Assembly: GCA_002435835.1 (NCBI GenBank)
Contig: DIVM01000177.1
Span: forward strand, 1 to 15,485
Direction of reading: 5' to 3'
Length of the DNA: 15,485 nt
Source: Firmicutes bacterium UBA6132
Lineage (GTDB): Bacteria > Bacillota_A > Clostridia > Tissierellales > Sedimentibacteraceae
Numbering within the stretch: position 1 is the stretch's first letter; every line of letters starts with the position of its first letter. Under the pieces are notes generated by a model. That model was not told where the DNA came from and ran no database searches. It saw nothing but the letters and a program-made list of their open reading frames with translations. Below are positions 1 to 6,954 of this stretch, in pieces. The translations under genes were made by a program, and so were the position numbers.

Positions 1-34
1 TTTATTTTTATTTTATTTAATTAAAATTTTTATA

Positions 35-1870
35 TTAATAAGCTAATTCTAATTTTGGTGTAATAGAAAGCTGTTCTAATTTTTCTATAGTAGGAACTCC
101 TTCTTCATCCCATCCTCTTACTTCATAAAATTCTTTTAACATAACATCAAGTTCTGTTACTTTTCCTTTTGCAGGCCCGCTTGAAACAGGTTCATTAAGA
201 AGTCTTGGAGGAAGAGTGTCATCTGCTTTTGTTAAACCTGCTTCTAAGTTGAAAAGTTTTTCAAGGTTCCATATTCTTTCGCCAACTAACATCATTTCTT
301 CATCAGTAAGTTCGAGACCAGTTGCACCTCTTAACATGGAGGCATAGTCAGGAAGTCCTATAGCAAATGAAGTGAACAAACAAACATCTGCTGAATCAAT
401 TAAAGCAGTTAAATCTTGGAATGTTTTTAATAAAGGAGCTTTTCCTACTGTAGTAAGAGGATCAGTTTTAATTGGAATTCCTAAAACTTCAGTAGAAGTT
501 AAATATCCTCTTACATGGCAGCCGCCACGGTTGCTTGTAGCATATGAAAGTCCCATTCCTTGAATAGCTCTTCCGTCATAAGCAGGCATTTCTTGTTTTT
601 TAACTGTCATAGATAATTCAGGATGTTCGTATTTTTCTGCCATCCTATATGAACCTAATGCTAATACATCGCCAAAACCTTCTCTTTTAGCAGTTTTTTC
701 CGTCAATTCAATTATCCCTTCAGCATCTCCGAAAATTAAATTTTTTCCACCCAAATCTTTTTCAGAAAGGTATCCTTTTTCATAAAGTTCCATAGCACAT
801 GCAATTGTTGAACCCATGGTAATAGGGTCCATACCCATCATGTTACAAACATAATTTGCAATATCTATAGAGTTCATATCGTTAACACCACACGAAGCGC
901 CATAGGACCAACCAGCTTCATATTCAGGCCCTCCGACAATTCCTTTATATTTTCCATCAGGAATTTTTATAACTCTGCCGCATCCTATGCTACATGCAAA
1001 ACAAGCTTTATGACGAACAAGATAATTTTCTGCTAAAAATTCTCCGCTAATTTTTTCTGCATCTTCATATTTAGATGTCTGCCAATTATTAGTAGGTAGG
1101 GCATGGGATTCGTTTAATATATTCACTAAAAGCTGTGTGCCATAAGTTGACAAACCTCCACCGTTACCAGCTGTTACAGGATTATTTTTAATTTTATTTC
1201 TTGCTTCTTTTATGGATTTATTAAAATAAGATGGAATTTCTACACCGATACCGTTAGTACCTTTTACTACAACTGCTTTTAAATTTTTAGAACCCATTAC
1301 TGCACCAAGGCCTGATCTTCCTGCAGCTCTGTCTTTGTCATTCATAATAGCTGCAAATAAAACTAAATTTTCTCCAGCAGGTCCTATACAAGCAACTTTA
1401 GCATCTTCTTCGTTTTCTTTAAGCAAGATGTCAGTTGTTTCCATTACATCTTTGCCCCAAAGGTGTGAAGCATCTTTAATTTCTATTATAGTATCATTAA
1501 TATGTAAATAAACAGGGGAGTCTGATTTGCCTTCAAATATAATTCCGTCATATCCTGCAAATTTAAGTTCAGGCCCAAAATGCCCTCCTGAATTTGATGA
1601 GCCTATTGTTCCAGTAAGAGGAGCTTTTGCAGAAACATTAAATCTTCCGGCACATGTTGCATAAGTCCCTGTGAGAGGTCCTGTCATAAAAATGAGTTTA
1701 TTTTCAGAACTTAATGCATCTATTTTAGGGTCTATTTCATCATATAAATATTTTTCGCCTAACCCTCTGCCGCCCAAATATAATTTAGCGTCATCCATGT
1801 TAAGTTTTTCGATTTTAATGGATTTGTTATTTAAATTAACTCTTAATAGTTTTTCAGTCCATCCTTTCAT
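35..1870 (-). CDS. aor: Aldehyde ferredoxin oxidoreductase (AOR family, tungsten-pterin enzyme)
   Basis: This 611-aa protein is the catalytic subunit of an AOR-type enzyme, which interconverts aldehydes and carboxylic acids with ferredoxin-level electrons in the cytoplasm. The N-terminal pterin-binding half has GGRGLG at residues 33-38 and [11 protein letters not shown] at 74-84. The [4Fe-4S] ligands are C290, C293 and C297 (CFACSIGC) plus C497, nearly the same numbering as Pyrococcus AOR (288, 291, 295, 494). H452 lies in the region that holds the active-site histidine in AOR. Length is typical of the family. The start is set by GGAGGTGG at 1878-1885, seven bases before the ATG and inside the ferredoxin gene. 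The ATG overlaps the ferredoxin stop by one base (TAATG), so translation is probably coupled. Substrate class, and tungsten versus molybdenum, cannot be told from sequence. The 34 bases downstream of the stop to the window edge show no terminator. Confidence 0.93.
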   Translation of the reverse strand: MKGWTEKLLRVNLNNKSIKIEKLNMDDAKLYLGGRGLGEKYLYDEIDPKIDALSSENKLIFMTGPLTGTYATCAGRFNVSAKAPLTGTIGSSNSGGHFGPELKFAGYDGIIFEGKSDSPVYLHINDTIIEIKDASHLWGKDVMETTDILLKENEEDAKVACIGPAGENLVLFAAIMNDKDRAAGRSGLGAVMGSKNLKAVVVKGTNGIGVEIPSYFNKSIKEARNKIKNNPVTAGNGGGLSTYGTQLLVNILNESHALPTNNWQTSKYEDAEKISGEFLAENYLVRHKACFACSIGCGRVIKIPDGKYKGIVGGPEYEAGWSYGASCGVNDMNSIDIANYVCNMMGMDPITMGSTIACAMELYEKGYLSEKDLGGKNLIFGDAEGIIELTEKTAKREGFGDVLALGSYRMAEKYEHPELSMTVKKQEMPAYDGRAIQGMGLSYATSNRGGCHVRGYLTSTEVLGIPIKTDPLTTVGKAPLLKTFQDLTALIDSADVCLFTSFAIGLPDYASMLRGATGLELTDEEMMLVGERIWNLEKLFNLEAGLTKADDTLPPRLLNEPVSSGPAKGKVTELDVMLKEFYEVRGWDEEGVPTIEKLEQLSITPKLELAY

Positions 1871-2349
1871 TATTTAGCCACCTCCGCAAAAGTTTCTTTA
1901 AATTGGAAGGCAATATTTTTTCTTTTATCTAAATTACTGTCCAATTCCTTATATTCAATTGCATTATAATCACACATTTTCACACATTGAGGATCACCTG
2001 AACACAAATCACATTTAATAACTTTTTTGAGCCTTGAGCTGTAAGTCATATTTCCAAAAGGACATGCACTTACGCACATTTTACATCCAATACATTTTTC
2101 ACTGTCATATTTTACAACACCTGTTTTTTCATCCTTACTAAGAGCGTTTACAGCACAAACAGTCATACAGTGCGGAGTATCACATTGCATGCACATCATA
2201 GGAACTTGAAGCCCAACATCATCAAAAAATAAAACTGAAACTGCTGAATCTTTTGGGTTGAAGCTGTCGGACTTACCATATGAACATGCAAGTTCACAAG
2301 TTCTACAGCCAGTGCATTTTTCTGGTGAAACAACTAATCCTTTTGACAT
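1870..2349 (-). CDS. Polyferredoxin with four [4Fe-4S] clusters, AOR electron-transfer subunit
   Basis: This 159-aa HycB/AorA-like iron-sulfur protein has sixteen cysteines in four groups: 12/15/18/22, 53/56/61/65, 86/89/92/96 and 113/116/122/126. That is enough for four [4Fe-4S] clusters. The third group ([14 protein letters not shown]) is the most classical ferredoxin motif. Proteins of this kind form an electron wire next to molybdo- and tungsto-enzymes. In Aromatoleum, AOR has a small iron-sulfur subunit of this type plus a FAD subunit. No FAD subunit is seen here, so the final electron acceptor is unclear. The gene overlaps the AOR start by one base, so the two products are probably a complex made in step. 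No signal peptide is present, so it should be cytoplasmic. The ATG at 2349 has only a weak local ribosome site; the strong one is 33 bases upstream, across a hairpin (see the separate entry). Confidence 0.9.
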   Translation of the reverse strand: MSKGLVVSPEKCTGCRTCELACSYGKSDSFNPKDSAVSVLFFDDVGLQVPMMCMQCDTPHCMTVCAVNALSKDEKTGVVKYDSEKCIGCKMCVSACPFGNMTYSSRLKKVIKCDLCSGDPQCVKMCDYNAIEYKELDSNLDKRKNIAFQFKETFAEVAK

Positions 2350-2390
2350 CTTTTTCCGGCACCAATATTGATGCCAGATTCACCTCCCTT
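2350..2390 (-). promoter_or_regulatory. Split ribosome binding site: strong Shine-Dalgarno, hairpin, then ferredoxin ATG
   Basis: Read on the minus strand, AAGGGAGG ends at 2383, far from the ATG at 2349. Between them 2377-2356 forms an 11-bp self-complementary hairpin (CTGGCATCAAT with ATTGGTGCCGG, two G-U pairs; in practice a few central bases would form the loop). If folded, the spacing falls to about 11 bases (5 before and 6 after the stem), close to functional. The same 22 bp is also a DNA palindrome, so it could be an operator instead. No in-frame ATG, GTG or TTG lies nearer to the Shine-Dalgarno; a TGA closes the frame at 2382-2380. Confidence 0.5.
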
Positions 2391-2425
2391 AATTTTAATA
2401 TTTTGAATAGATTTAATTAAGCAGT

Positions 2426-2492
2426 TTATTTTAATAAAAATTATTAAAATAAAAAGGGACACAAATTAATCTATGATTAATTTGCATCCCTT
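2426..2492 (-). terminator. Intrinsic terminator or attenuator upstream of ferredoxin-AOR
   Basis: In minus-strand RNA, AAGGGA (2492-2487) pairs with TCCCTT (2459-2454). A 2x2 internal loop follows, then a 9-bp AT-rich stem closed by a 5-base loop at 2471-2475. TTTTTATTTT comes directly after. A second, purely A-T inverted repeat (TTATTTTAATAA, 3-base spacer, its exact complement) occupies 2426-2452 and overlaps the U-tract. The structure ends transcripts coming from the moaD-like gene unless it is prevented from forming. Confidence 0.7.
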
Positions 2493-2573
2493 TGCCAAAG
2501 GCAGGTGTAAAAATTGCTTTTTACGCCCTATCGTTCATAAAGGCCGTATAGGTCAATATGAATCGGGAAGTAT
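2487..2573 (-). promoter_or_regulatory. Structured leader with possible antiterminator, between moaD-like gene and ferredoxin-AOR
   Basis: Between the moaD-like stop and the terminator three hairpins can be drawn: 2527-2552 (CCTAT/ATAGG plus two G-C pairs across a bulge), 2507-2524 (a 7-bp stem with a GCAA loop in RNA sense) and 2489-2501 (CCTTT-GGC-AAAGG). The last one uses bases 2489-2492, which are also the 5' arm of the terminator, so the two structures exclude each other. That is the layout of an attenuator or riboswitch. I could not match it to a named riboswitch class. Confidence 0.4.
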
Positions 2574-2798
2574 TTAACCTCCTGCTGCAGGAGGAAATAT
2601 TGCAAGAATATCCCCATTTTTTAATGGTGCTTCAATATTTACATAAGTACCGTTTATTAAAACTATTCCAATTTCATTTTCGTTTATTGAGAGCATTTTA
2701 AGTATGTCTTTAACTATGACTCCATCAGTTATAGAAAAACGTTTGCTATTCCATCGTCCTATTCTAAAATAAGCGAAAAGTTTTACTTCAATATTCAT
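2574..2798 (-). CDS. MoaD/ThiS-family sulfur carrier, probably for AOR pterin cofactor
   Basis: This 74-aa small beta-grasp ubiquitin-like protein ends in PPAAGG. The terminal Gly-Gly is the signature that a MoeB/ThiF-type enzyme adenylates and converts to a thiocarboxylate. MoaD in this state gives sulfur to molybdopterin synthase; ThiS gives it to thiazole synthesis. MoaD-like genes beside AOR genes are common, and this position favours a role in the W/Mo-pterin of the downstream enzyme. MoaE, MoeB and other cofactor genes are not in the window. The start at 2798 has only a weak ribosome site (CGGGT at about 2806-2810). The last codons form a perfect 8-bp palindrome (2578-2594), probably a by-product of encoding Pro-Pro-Ala-Ala-Gly-Gly. 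A separate promoter lies just upstream. ThiS cannot be excluded on sequence alone. Confidence 0.8.
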   Translation of the reverse strand: MNIEVKLFAYFRIGRWNSKRFSITDGVIVKDILKMLSINENEIGIVLINGTYVNIEAPLKNGDILAIFPPAAGG

Positions 2799-2833
2799 AA
2801 TATTTACCCGTATACATATAATTTATTTATAAA

Positions 2834-2863
2834 TTTATATCACAAAAAACATATTTGTACCAA
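2834..2863 (-). promoter_or_regulatory. Sigma-A promoter for the moaD-like gene
   Basis: On the minus strand, TTGGTA (2863-2858) is followed after 18 bp by TATAAA (2839-2834). A TG one base before the -10 makes it an extended -10. The predicted start near 2827 leaves a short leader before the ATG at 2798. Confidence 0.45.
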
Positions 2864-2930
2864 TTTAATATTCATAATATGGAAAATTAATATTTAATAC
2901 AGTATATGATAATTTCCTAAAATTAATGAG

Positions 2931-2967
2931 AAAATGGCAGATAAAAATTTATTTTAACGGCCATTTT
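2931..2967 (-). terminator. Probable terminator after rlmH
   Basis: AAAATGGC (2931-2938) and GCCATTTT (2960-2967) form an 8-bp stem with a long AT-rich loop that can itself fold (TAAAA/TTTTA). In minus-strand sense a T-rich run follows. It lies just past the rlmH stop. The loop is large, so efficiency is uncertain. Confidence 0.4.
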
Positions 2968-2980
2968 ATATATTTTAAAA

Positions 2981-3460
2981 TTATTTATGGTATGCTTCAC
3001 CTGAATTTATTTTAAAAGCTCTGTATATTTGTTCTAATAAAATAACTTTAAAAAGTTGGTGGGGGAATGTCATTTTAGAAAATGAAAGCTTAAAATCTGC
3101 TCTTTTTAAAACATCATCACTTAGGCCGTTACTTCCACCTATAACAAAAGTTAAATCAGAATTTCCTTTTATACCTAAATCATTTATTTTATTAGCTAAT
3201 GACTCAGAACTTAATTGTTCTCCATTTAAATCAAGAATAAATACAAATGAGTTTTGTTTTATTTTATTTAATATTTTAATTCCTTCTTTTATTTTAACTT
3301 GCTCGATTTCTGATTGAGAAAAATTTTCATCTGCTCTTTCATCCTGTATTATTTCTTCAGAAAGTTTACAAAATTTTGATAATCTTTTTGTATATTCTTT
3401 TATAGCATCTATAAAAAAACGCTCTTTAATTTTTCCAACTGATATTATTGTAATTTTCAT
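2981..3460 (-). CDS. rlmH: RlmH, 23S rRNA pseudouridine-1915 N3-methyltransferase
   Basis: This 159-aa SPOUT-class methyltransferase matches the usual family length. It methylates the pseudouridine at 23S rRNA position 1915 in helix 69 on assembled 70S ribosomes, using S-adenosylmethionine. The sequence shows the knotted cofactor-binding signatures: VIGGSNGL at residues 106-113, FSKMTFPHQLFKVILLEQ at 127-144 and the terminal YHK (157-159). The end reads GEAYHK where GEPYHK is the common form, a mild variation. AAGGTG at 3468-3473 lies seven bases before the ATG. It is monocistronic and divergent from the CobS-like gene. Identification is firm. Confidence 0.96.
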   Translation of the reverse strand: MKITIISVGKIKERFFIDAIKEYTKRLSKFCKLSEEIIQDERADENFSQSEIEQVKIKEGIKILNKIKQNSFVFILDLNGEQLSSESLANKINDLGIKGNSDLTFVIGGSNGLSDDVLKRADFKLSFSKMTFPHQLFKVILLEQIYRAFKINSGEAYHK

Positions 3461-3490
3461 TGTACTTCACCTTATAATTATTTTAGTTTT

Positions 3491-3519
3491 ATTATATAAT
3501 AAATTTAAATAATATTAAA
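3491..3519 (-). promoter_or_regulatory. Possible sigma-A promoter for rlmH
   Basis: On the minus strand a perfect TATAAT (3496-3491) is preceded after 17 bp by a weak -35, TTTAAT (3519-3514). The region is AT-rich, so chance matches are easy. The placement, 31 bases before the rlmH start, is sensible. Confidence 0.35.
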
Positions 3520-3545
3520 GTATATTTAAAATTGTAAAATTAATA

Positions 3546-3574
3546 TTTAAATATTTTTTTAAGTATGGTATAAT
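3546..3574 (+). promoter_or_regulatory. Sigma-A promoter for the CobS-like gene
   Basis: TTTAAA (3546-3551), a 17-bp spacer and a perfect TATAAT (3569-3574) are present, with TG at 3566-3567 giving an extended -10. The predicted start near 3581 is about 20 bases before the ATG and just ahead of AGGGG at 3588-3592. Confidence 0.6.
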
Positions 3575-3601
3575 GGAAAAAATACACAGGGGCGATACTA
3601 T

Positions 3602-4303
3602 ATGTTTGACTTAAGAAGTTTTGTAATTGGCATTGTTTTAATGCTGAGAAAGTTTACAATAATAGATATTACCATTTACGCGGACACAAATGAAGAGGAT
3701 TATAAAAATGGAATAATTATTTTGCCAATAGTAGGACTTGCCATTGGTTTTTTTGCGTGTTTAATTTCTTCACTTAAATTGTTTTACGACAGCTTTTTTA
3801 TAAGCACAATTATTTTGACATATTACTGCATTATAACTAAAACTGTTAATTTAAAAGATACATATAGAACTTTAAATTATATTATTAAACCCCAAAATCA
3901 ATCAGAACAGATTTCAGGTATTATTGGAATTATAATAATTTGTTTATTTTATTTTTCTGTTTTTTCATTAGTAAACAGTGCAGCACTTTTAATGATGCCC
4001 GTTGCAGGATATAGTGGTTTAATTATTTTAAGCACATTATTTAATAGAAATAAAGAAAAAACAAATGTTATTAAGTTTTGTGGCAAGTACCACAAAATAT
4101 TTGCATTTATAATTTCATTTTCAGTAGCTATATTTAATTATAAATTAGTTATACCACTTGCACTGACATATATGATTTCGGGTTTTGTAATAAACATAAT
4201 AGATAAAAAAATAAAATTACTTCCTAATTCTATTGAAGGGTTTATAATAGAAATAATACAAATAATATTTTTATTAATTACATATTTGTTTAAAATAATA
4301 TAA
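3602..4303 (+). CDS. Divergent CobS-like integral membrane protein
   Basis: This 233-aa, very hydrophobic protein has about six membrane segments. Its pattern follows cobalamin synthase CobS (adenosylcobinamide-GDP ribazoletransferase): LPIVGLAIGF at residues 41-50 fits the early FPLVG segment, KTVNLKDTYRTLNYI at 80-94 sits where CobS has HLDGLADTADG, SEQISGIIG at 101-109 where it has KDSRIGTFG, and LPNSIEGFIIEIIQII at 207-222 where it has TGDTLGALIELSE. The acidic, metal-binding residues are mostly missing at all these places. The fold is therefore probably kept while the standard transferase activity is doubtful. No other cobalamin gene is nearby. It has its own promoter and terminator, and AGGGG nine bases before the ATG supports the start. 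A plain membrane protein of unknown function remains possible. The family link rests on my reading by eye. Confidence 0.6.
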   Translation: MFDLRSFVIGIVLMLRKFTIIDITIYADTNEEDYKNGIIILPIVGLAIGFFACLISSLKLFYDSFFISTIILTYYCIITKTVNLKDTYRTLNYIIKPQNQSEQISGIIGIIIICLFYFSVFSLVNSAALLMMPVAGYSGLIILSTLFNRNKEKTNVIKFCGKYHKIFAFIISFSVAIFNYKLVIPLALTYMISGFVINIIDKKIKLLPNSIEGFIIEIIQIIFLLITYLFKII

Positions 4304-4314
4304 AAAATAAGATC

Positions 4315-4373
4315 CTTCACTACCATCAGATGACAATCTGAATTATGTAAATTTACTTTAGTGTGAGTTTTTT
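4315..4373 (+). terminator. Branched terminator after the CobS-like gene
   Basis: An outer stem (CTTCACTA at 4315-4322 with TAGTG-T-GAG at 4359-4367, one bulged base) encloses two hairpins: a perfect 6-bp stem with a GACA loop (4326-4341) and the palindrome GTAAATTTAC (4347-4356). TTTTTT (4368-4373) follows. It sits 11 bases past the stop. The three-way junction is unusual for an intrinsic terminator. Confidence 0.55.
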
Positions 4374-4411
4374 AAAATTATAATATATGAATTATTAAAA
4401 ATTATAATTTT
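4374..4411. repeat. A-T inverted repeat just upstream of the trpS promoter
   Basis: AAAATTATAAT (4374-4384) and its exact complement ATTATAATTTT (4401-4411) flank 16 bases and abut the -35 box at 4412. It could be a curved UP-like element, an operator, or chance in very AT-rich DNA. Confidence 0.35.
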
Positions 4412-4440
4412 TTGACAAATAAAATTGAATGTAGTATAAT
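4412..4440 (+). promoter_or_regulatory. Consensus sigma-A promoter for the T-box/trpS transcript
   Basis: TTGACA (4412-4417), a 17-bp spacer and TATAAT (4435-4440) match the consensus at all twelve positions. Transcription should start near 4447, immediately before T-box stem I. Such a strong promoter suits control by premature termination. Confidence 0.9.
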
Positions 4441-4450
4441 TTCAAATGAC

Positions 4451-4660
4451 TATGATTAAGAGTAGTAATTAGCAAAGAAGTTTTAGAGAGCTGATGATGG
4501 TGGAAATTCAGTACGGAAAAGCTAATGAATGGACTTATGAGTTTCTGACTGAATTTAAGTAAGTTAAGACGTTGTGTGCGTTAAACATAAAGAGCCGTTA
4601 TGGAATTAAGGTGGTACCGCGGGTTTTCTCGTCCTTTGTAGGAGAAAACTTGCTTTTTTT
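4451..4660 (+). promoter_or_regulatory. T-box riboswitch, tRNA-Trp responsive
   Basis: The conserved T-box core AAGGTGGTACCGCGGG is at 4608-4623. Stem I is visible: ATTAGC (4468-4473) pairs with GCTAAT (4521-4526), AGAGAG lies at 4485-4490, and the distal stem CTGA/TCAG (4491-4494, 4508-4511) carries the GATGG-type loop. Just below the stem, TGG at 4530-4532 followed by AC is the specifier, the Trp codon, which agrees with trpS downstream. Uncharged tRNA-Trp would stabilise the antiterminator and allow readthrough. The antiterminator bulge is TGGT, whereas bacterial tRNA-Trp commonly has discriminator G, which would call for TGGC or a U-G wobble. Confidence 0.93.
4619..4660 (+). terminator. 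Regulated terminator of the trpS T-box
   Basis: GCGGGTTTTCTC (4619-4630) pairs with GAGAAAACTTGC (4642-4653) through 12 pairs including two G-U, followed by TTTTTTT (4654-4660). Its 5' arm overlaps the 3' half of the T-box core, so terminator and antiterminator exclude each other. Confidence 0.9.
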
Positions 4661-4708
4661 GCGCTTAAACATGTGTTTATAAATTTTAAAATTTACAAGG
4701 AGAAAAAA

Positions 4709-5719
4709 TTGGAAAATAAAATGGAAAATAAAAAAGTTATTTTTAGCGGAATGCAACCTTCTGGTTCATTAACACTTGGAAATTATTTAGGGGCTTTAAA
4801 AAACTGGGTGAATTTACAAAGTGAATATGATTGTTATTATTGTGTAGTTGATATGCATGCTATAACTGTACCAAAAGAACCAAAGGATTTAAGGAAAAAT
4901 ACTCTTGAAGTTTTAGCAAATTACATAGCTGCAGGTATAGATCCTGAACAAGTAACTCTATTTATTCAGTCCCACGTTCCTGCTCATGCAGAACTTGGAT
5001 GGATATTAAATTGTTTTTCTTATTACGGAGAACTCAGCCGTATGACACAATTTAAAGATAAATCTAAAAAACAGGATTCAAATGCTATAACAGCAGGTTT
5101 GTTTACATATCCTGTATTAATGGTTGCAGATATTTTGTTATATCAAGCTGATTTAGTACCTGTGGGAGAAGATCAAAGACAACATCTTGAACTTTCAAGA
5201 GATATAGCTGCAAGATTTAATAACCGTTTTTCAGAAACATTTAAAATCCCTGATCCATTTATAACTAAAGATGGTGCTAAAATTATGAGTCTTCAAGATC
5301 CAACGAGTAAAATGTCAAAATCAGATTCTAATGAAAATTCATTTATTTTACTTAAGGATGATGTAGATTCAATTAGAAGAAAATTTAAAAGAGCAGTAAC
5401 GGATTCAATAGGAATAGTTGCGTATAATGATGAACAACAAGGTGTTAAAAACCTAATTAATATACATTCTAAAATATCAGGTAAATCTGTAGAAGAAATA
5501 GTTGCAACATACGAAGGAAAAGGCTATGCACAGTTTAAAGATGATGTAGCAGAAGTAGTTGTAAATGAACTTAAACCAATTCAAGAAAAAGTAGATTATT
5601 TATTAAAAAATAAAGATTATTTAGAAAAAATTTATATTGCTGGTGCGGAAAAAGCTGAATATGCTGCAAGAAAAACTTTAAGAAAAGTTCAGAAAAAAGT
5701 TGGATTTATTCCAAGATAA
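4709..5719 (+). CDS. trpS: Tryptophanyl-tRNA synthetase
   Basis: This class I synthetase charges tRNA-Trp with tryptophan. Numbered from the TTG start, the HIGH-equivalent TLGN is at residues 22-25 (in PSGSLTLGNYLGAL), the tryptophan/ATP pocket segment ADILLYQADLVPVGEDQ runs from about 140, and KMSKS is at 201-205. The length of 336 aa is normal. I chose the TTG at 4709 because AAGGAG (4697-4702) lies six bases before it. The ATG at 4721 would be 18 bases away. The more upstream in-frame ATG at 4673 has no ribosome site and adds twelve unusual residues. The two likely starts lie in a 12-base tandem repeat (TTGGAAAATAAA then ATGGAAAATAAA), so the protein begins MENKMENK. Expression is set by the T-box. 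No strong terminator separates it from the amidohydrolase 51 bases downstream. Confidence 0.95.
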   Translation: MENKMENKKVIFSGMQPSGSLTLGNYLGALKNWVNLQSEYDCYYCVVDMHAITVPKEPKDLRKNTLEVLANYIAAGIDPEQVTLFIQSHVPAHAELGWILNCFSYYGELSRMTQFKDKSKKQDSNAITAGLFTYPVLMVADILLYQADLVPVGEDQRQHLELSRDIAARFNNRFSETFKIPDPFITKDGAKIMSLQDPTSKMSKSDSNENSFILLKDDVDSIRRKFKRAVTDSIGIVAYNDEQQGVKNLINIHSKISGKSVEEIVATYEGKGYAQFKDDVAEVVVNELKPIQEKVDYLLKNKDYLEKIYIAGAEKAEYAARKTLRKVQKKVGFIPR

Positions 5720-5770
5720 GCTAATATAATAATATTATAATAACATTTAGAAATTCTTATCGGAGGAAAA

Positions 5771-6946
5771 ATGATACTTATTAAAAATGGATATATAAAA
5801 ACAATGGCTGGTGATGATATAATAAACGGCCAGATTTTTATTGAAAATGGAAAAATAAAGCAAGTTGGAATGAATTTAAATGTACCTGAAACTGTAGAAG
5901 TAATAGATGCAAAAGGATATTTAATTACACCTGGATTAGTTGAAGGACACTGCCATCTTGGATTGTGGGAAGAAGGTATTGGCTTTGAAGGTGAAGATGG
6001 AAATGAAGATGTTGAGCCTATAACACCTCAATTAAGAGCAATAGATGGAATAAATCCTTTGGACATGGGATTTAAAGATGCTTTAGAAGGAGGAGTTACA
6101 ACTGCTGTTGTTGGACCTGGAAGTGCCAATGTAATTGGTGGACAATTTCTTGCCATAAAAACTTATGGAAAAAGAATTGATGACATGGTTATAAAAGATC
6201 CTGTTGCAATGAAAATCGCTTTTGGTGAAAATCCAAAAAGAGTTTACTCCGAACAACATAAATCACCTGTAACACGGATGGCTATAGCAGCCATGCTTCG
6301 AGAAGTGTTTTATGAAGCAAAACAATATAAGGAAGATTTAGATGCTTCTGTTGAAGATGAAGACAGAAAACCAGATTTTGATTTAAAACTGCATGCACTT
6401 CTTCCTTTAATGAGAAAAGAAATTCCTTTAAAAGCTCATGTTCACAGAACTGATGATATATTTACAGCTTTAAGGATAGCAAAAGAATTTGATTTAAATA
6501 TTACATTGGACCACTGCACAGAAGGACATTTGATTGTTGAAGAACTTGCTAAAGAAGGTAAACATGCACTTGTAGGTCCCACTCTTGGTTCTCGCTCGAA
6601 ATATGAACTAAAAAATAAAACATTTGATACACCTAAAATATTAGTTGATGCAGGTATAAAAATTGGAATAATAACGGATTCAGATGTTATACCTATTCAA
6701 CATTTATCTTTGTGTGCAGGATTGGCTGTTAAAGCAGGACTTTCTGAAGAAAATGCATGGAAAGCTATAACTATAAACCCAGCAGAAATAAATGGTATAG
6801 GGGATAGAGTAGGAAGTATTGAAGTAGGAAAAGATGCTGACATAGCAATATTTAAAGGTAATCCTATGTTCGATTTAGCTTTTGAAACAGCAATGACAAT
6901 TATAGATGGTAAAGTAGTTTATAAAAATGAAAAAGTTGATATTTAA
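5771..6946 (+). CDS. Imidazolonepropionase-like amidohydrolase, substrate unknown
   Basis: This 391-aa metal-dependent hydrolase belongs to the amidohydrolase superfamily (COG1228/HutI-like group). A small N-terminal beta-sandwich part (residues 1-52) leads into the TIM barrel. The metal-binding HxH is GHCH at 59-62. Further ligand candidates are H223 and H225 (AHVHR), H248 (LDHC) and an aspartate in TDSD (302-305). The C-terminal strand returns to the sandwich with GKDADIAIFKGNP (353-365). GGAGG at 5762-5766 is four bases before the ATG. Proteins of this subgroup are usually annotated only as amidohydrolase. The ring or amide bond cut here cannot be named, and no his-degradation genes are adjacent. 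It follows trpS closely and is closed by a strong terminator, so it may share the Trp T-box transcript. A poor promoter candidate in the gap (TTGGAT, 19 bp, TATAAT at 5725-5730) is the alternative. Confidence 0.85.
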   Translation: MILIKNGYIKTMAGDDIINGQIFIENGKIKQVGMNLNVPETVEVIDAKGYLITPGLVEGHCHLGLWEEGIGFEGEDGNEDVEPITPQLRAIDGINPLDMGFKDALEGGVTTAVVGPGSANVIGGQFLAIKTYGKRIDDMVIKDPVAMKIAFGENPKRVYSEQHKSPVTRMAIAAMLREVFYEAKQYKEDLDASVEDEDRKPDFDLKLHALLPLMRKEIPLKAHVHRTDDIFTALRIAKEFDLNITLDHCTEGHLIVEELAKEGKHALVGPTLGSRSKYELKNKTFDTPKILVDAGIKIGIITDSDVIPIQHLSLCAGLAVKAGLSEENAWKAITINPAEINGIGDRVGSIEVGKDADIAIFKGNPMFDLAFETAMTIIDGKVVYKNEKVDI

Positions 6947-6954
6947 TTAAGAAC

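Noticed and set aside
2347..2383. GTG at 2383-2381 as an alternative start after the strong ribosome site
   Set aside because: It is out of frame with the ferredoxin, overlaps the Shine-Dalgarno and gives only a 26-residue frame without features.
2350..2573. Identification of the leader as the known Moco/tungsten-cofactor riboswitch
   Set aside because: The position is right, but I could not align the conserved core of that RNA, so I report only an unassigned structured leader.
2578..2594. Perfect 17-bp palindrome (8-bp arms) with an AGGAGG and anti-AGGAGG pair at the end of the moaD-like gene
   Set aside because: It encodes the conserved Pro-Pro-Ala-Ala-Gly-Gly tail, which explains the sequence, and no start codon follows at a suitable distance.
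4673..4708. Upstream in-frame ATG for trpS
   Set aside because: It has no ribosome site, follows the T-box terminator directly, and adds twelve residues before the proper AAGGAG-TTG start.
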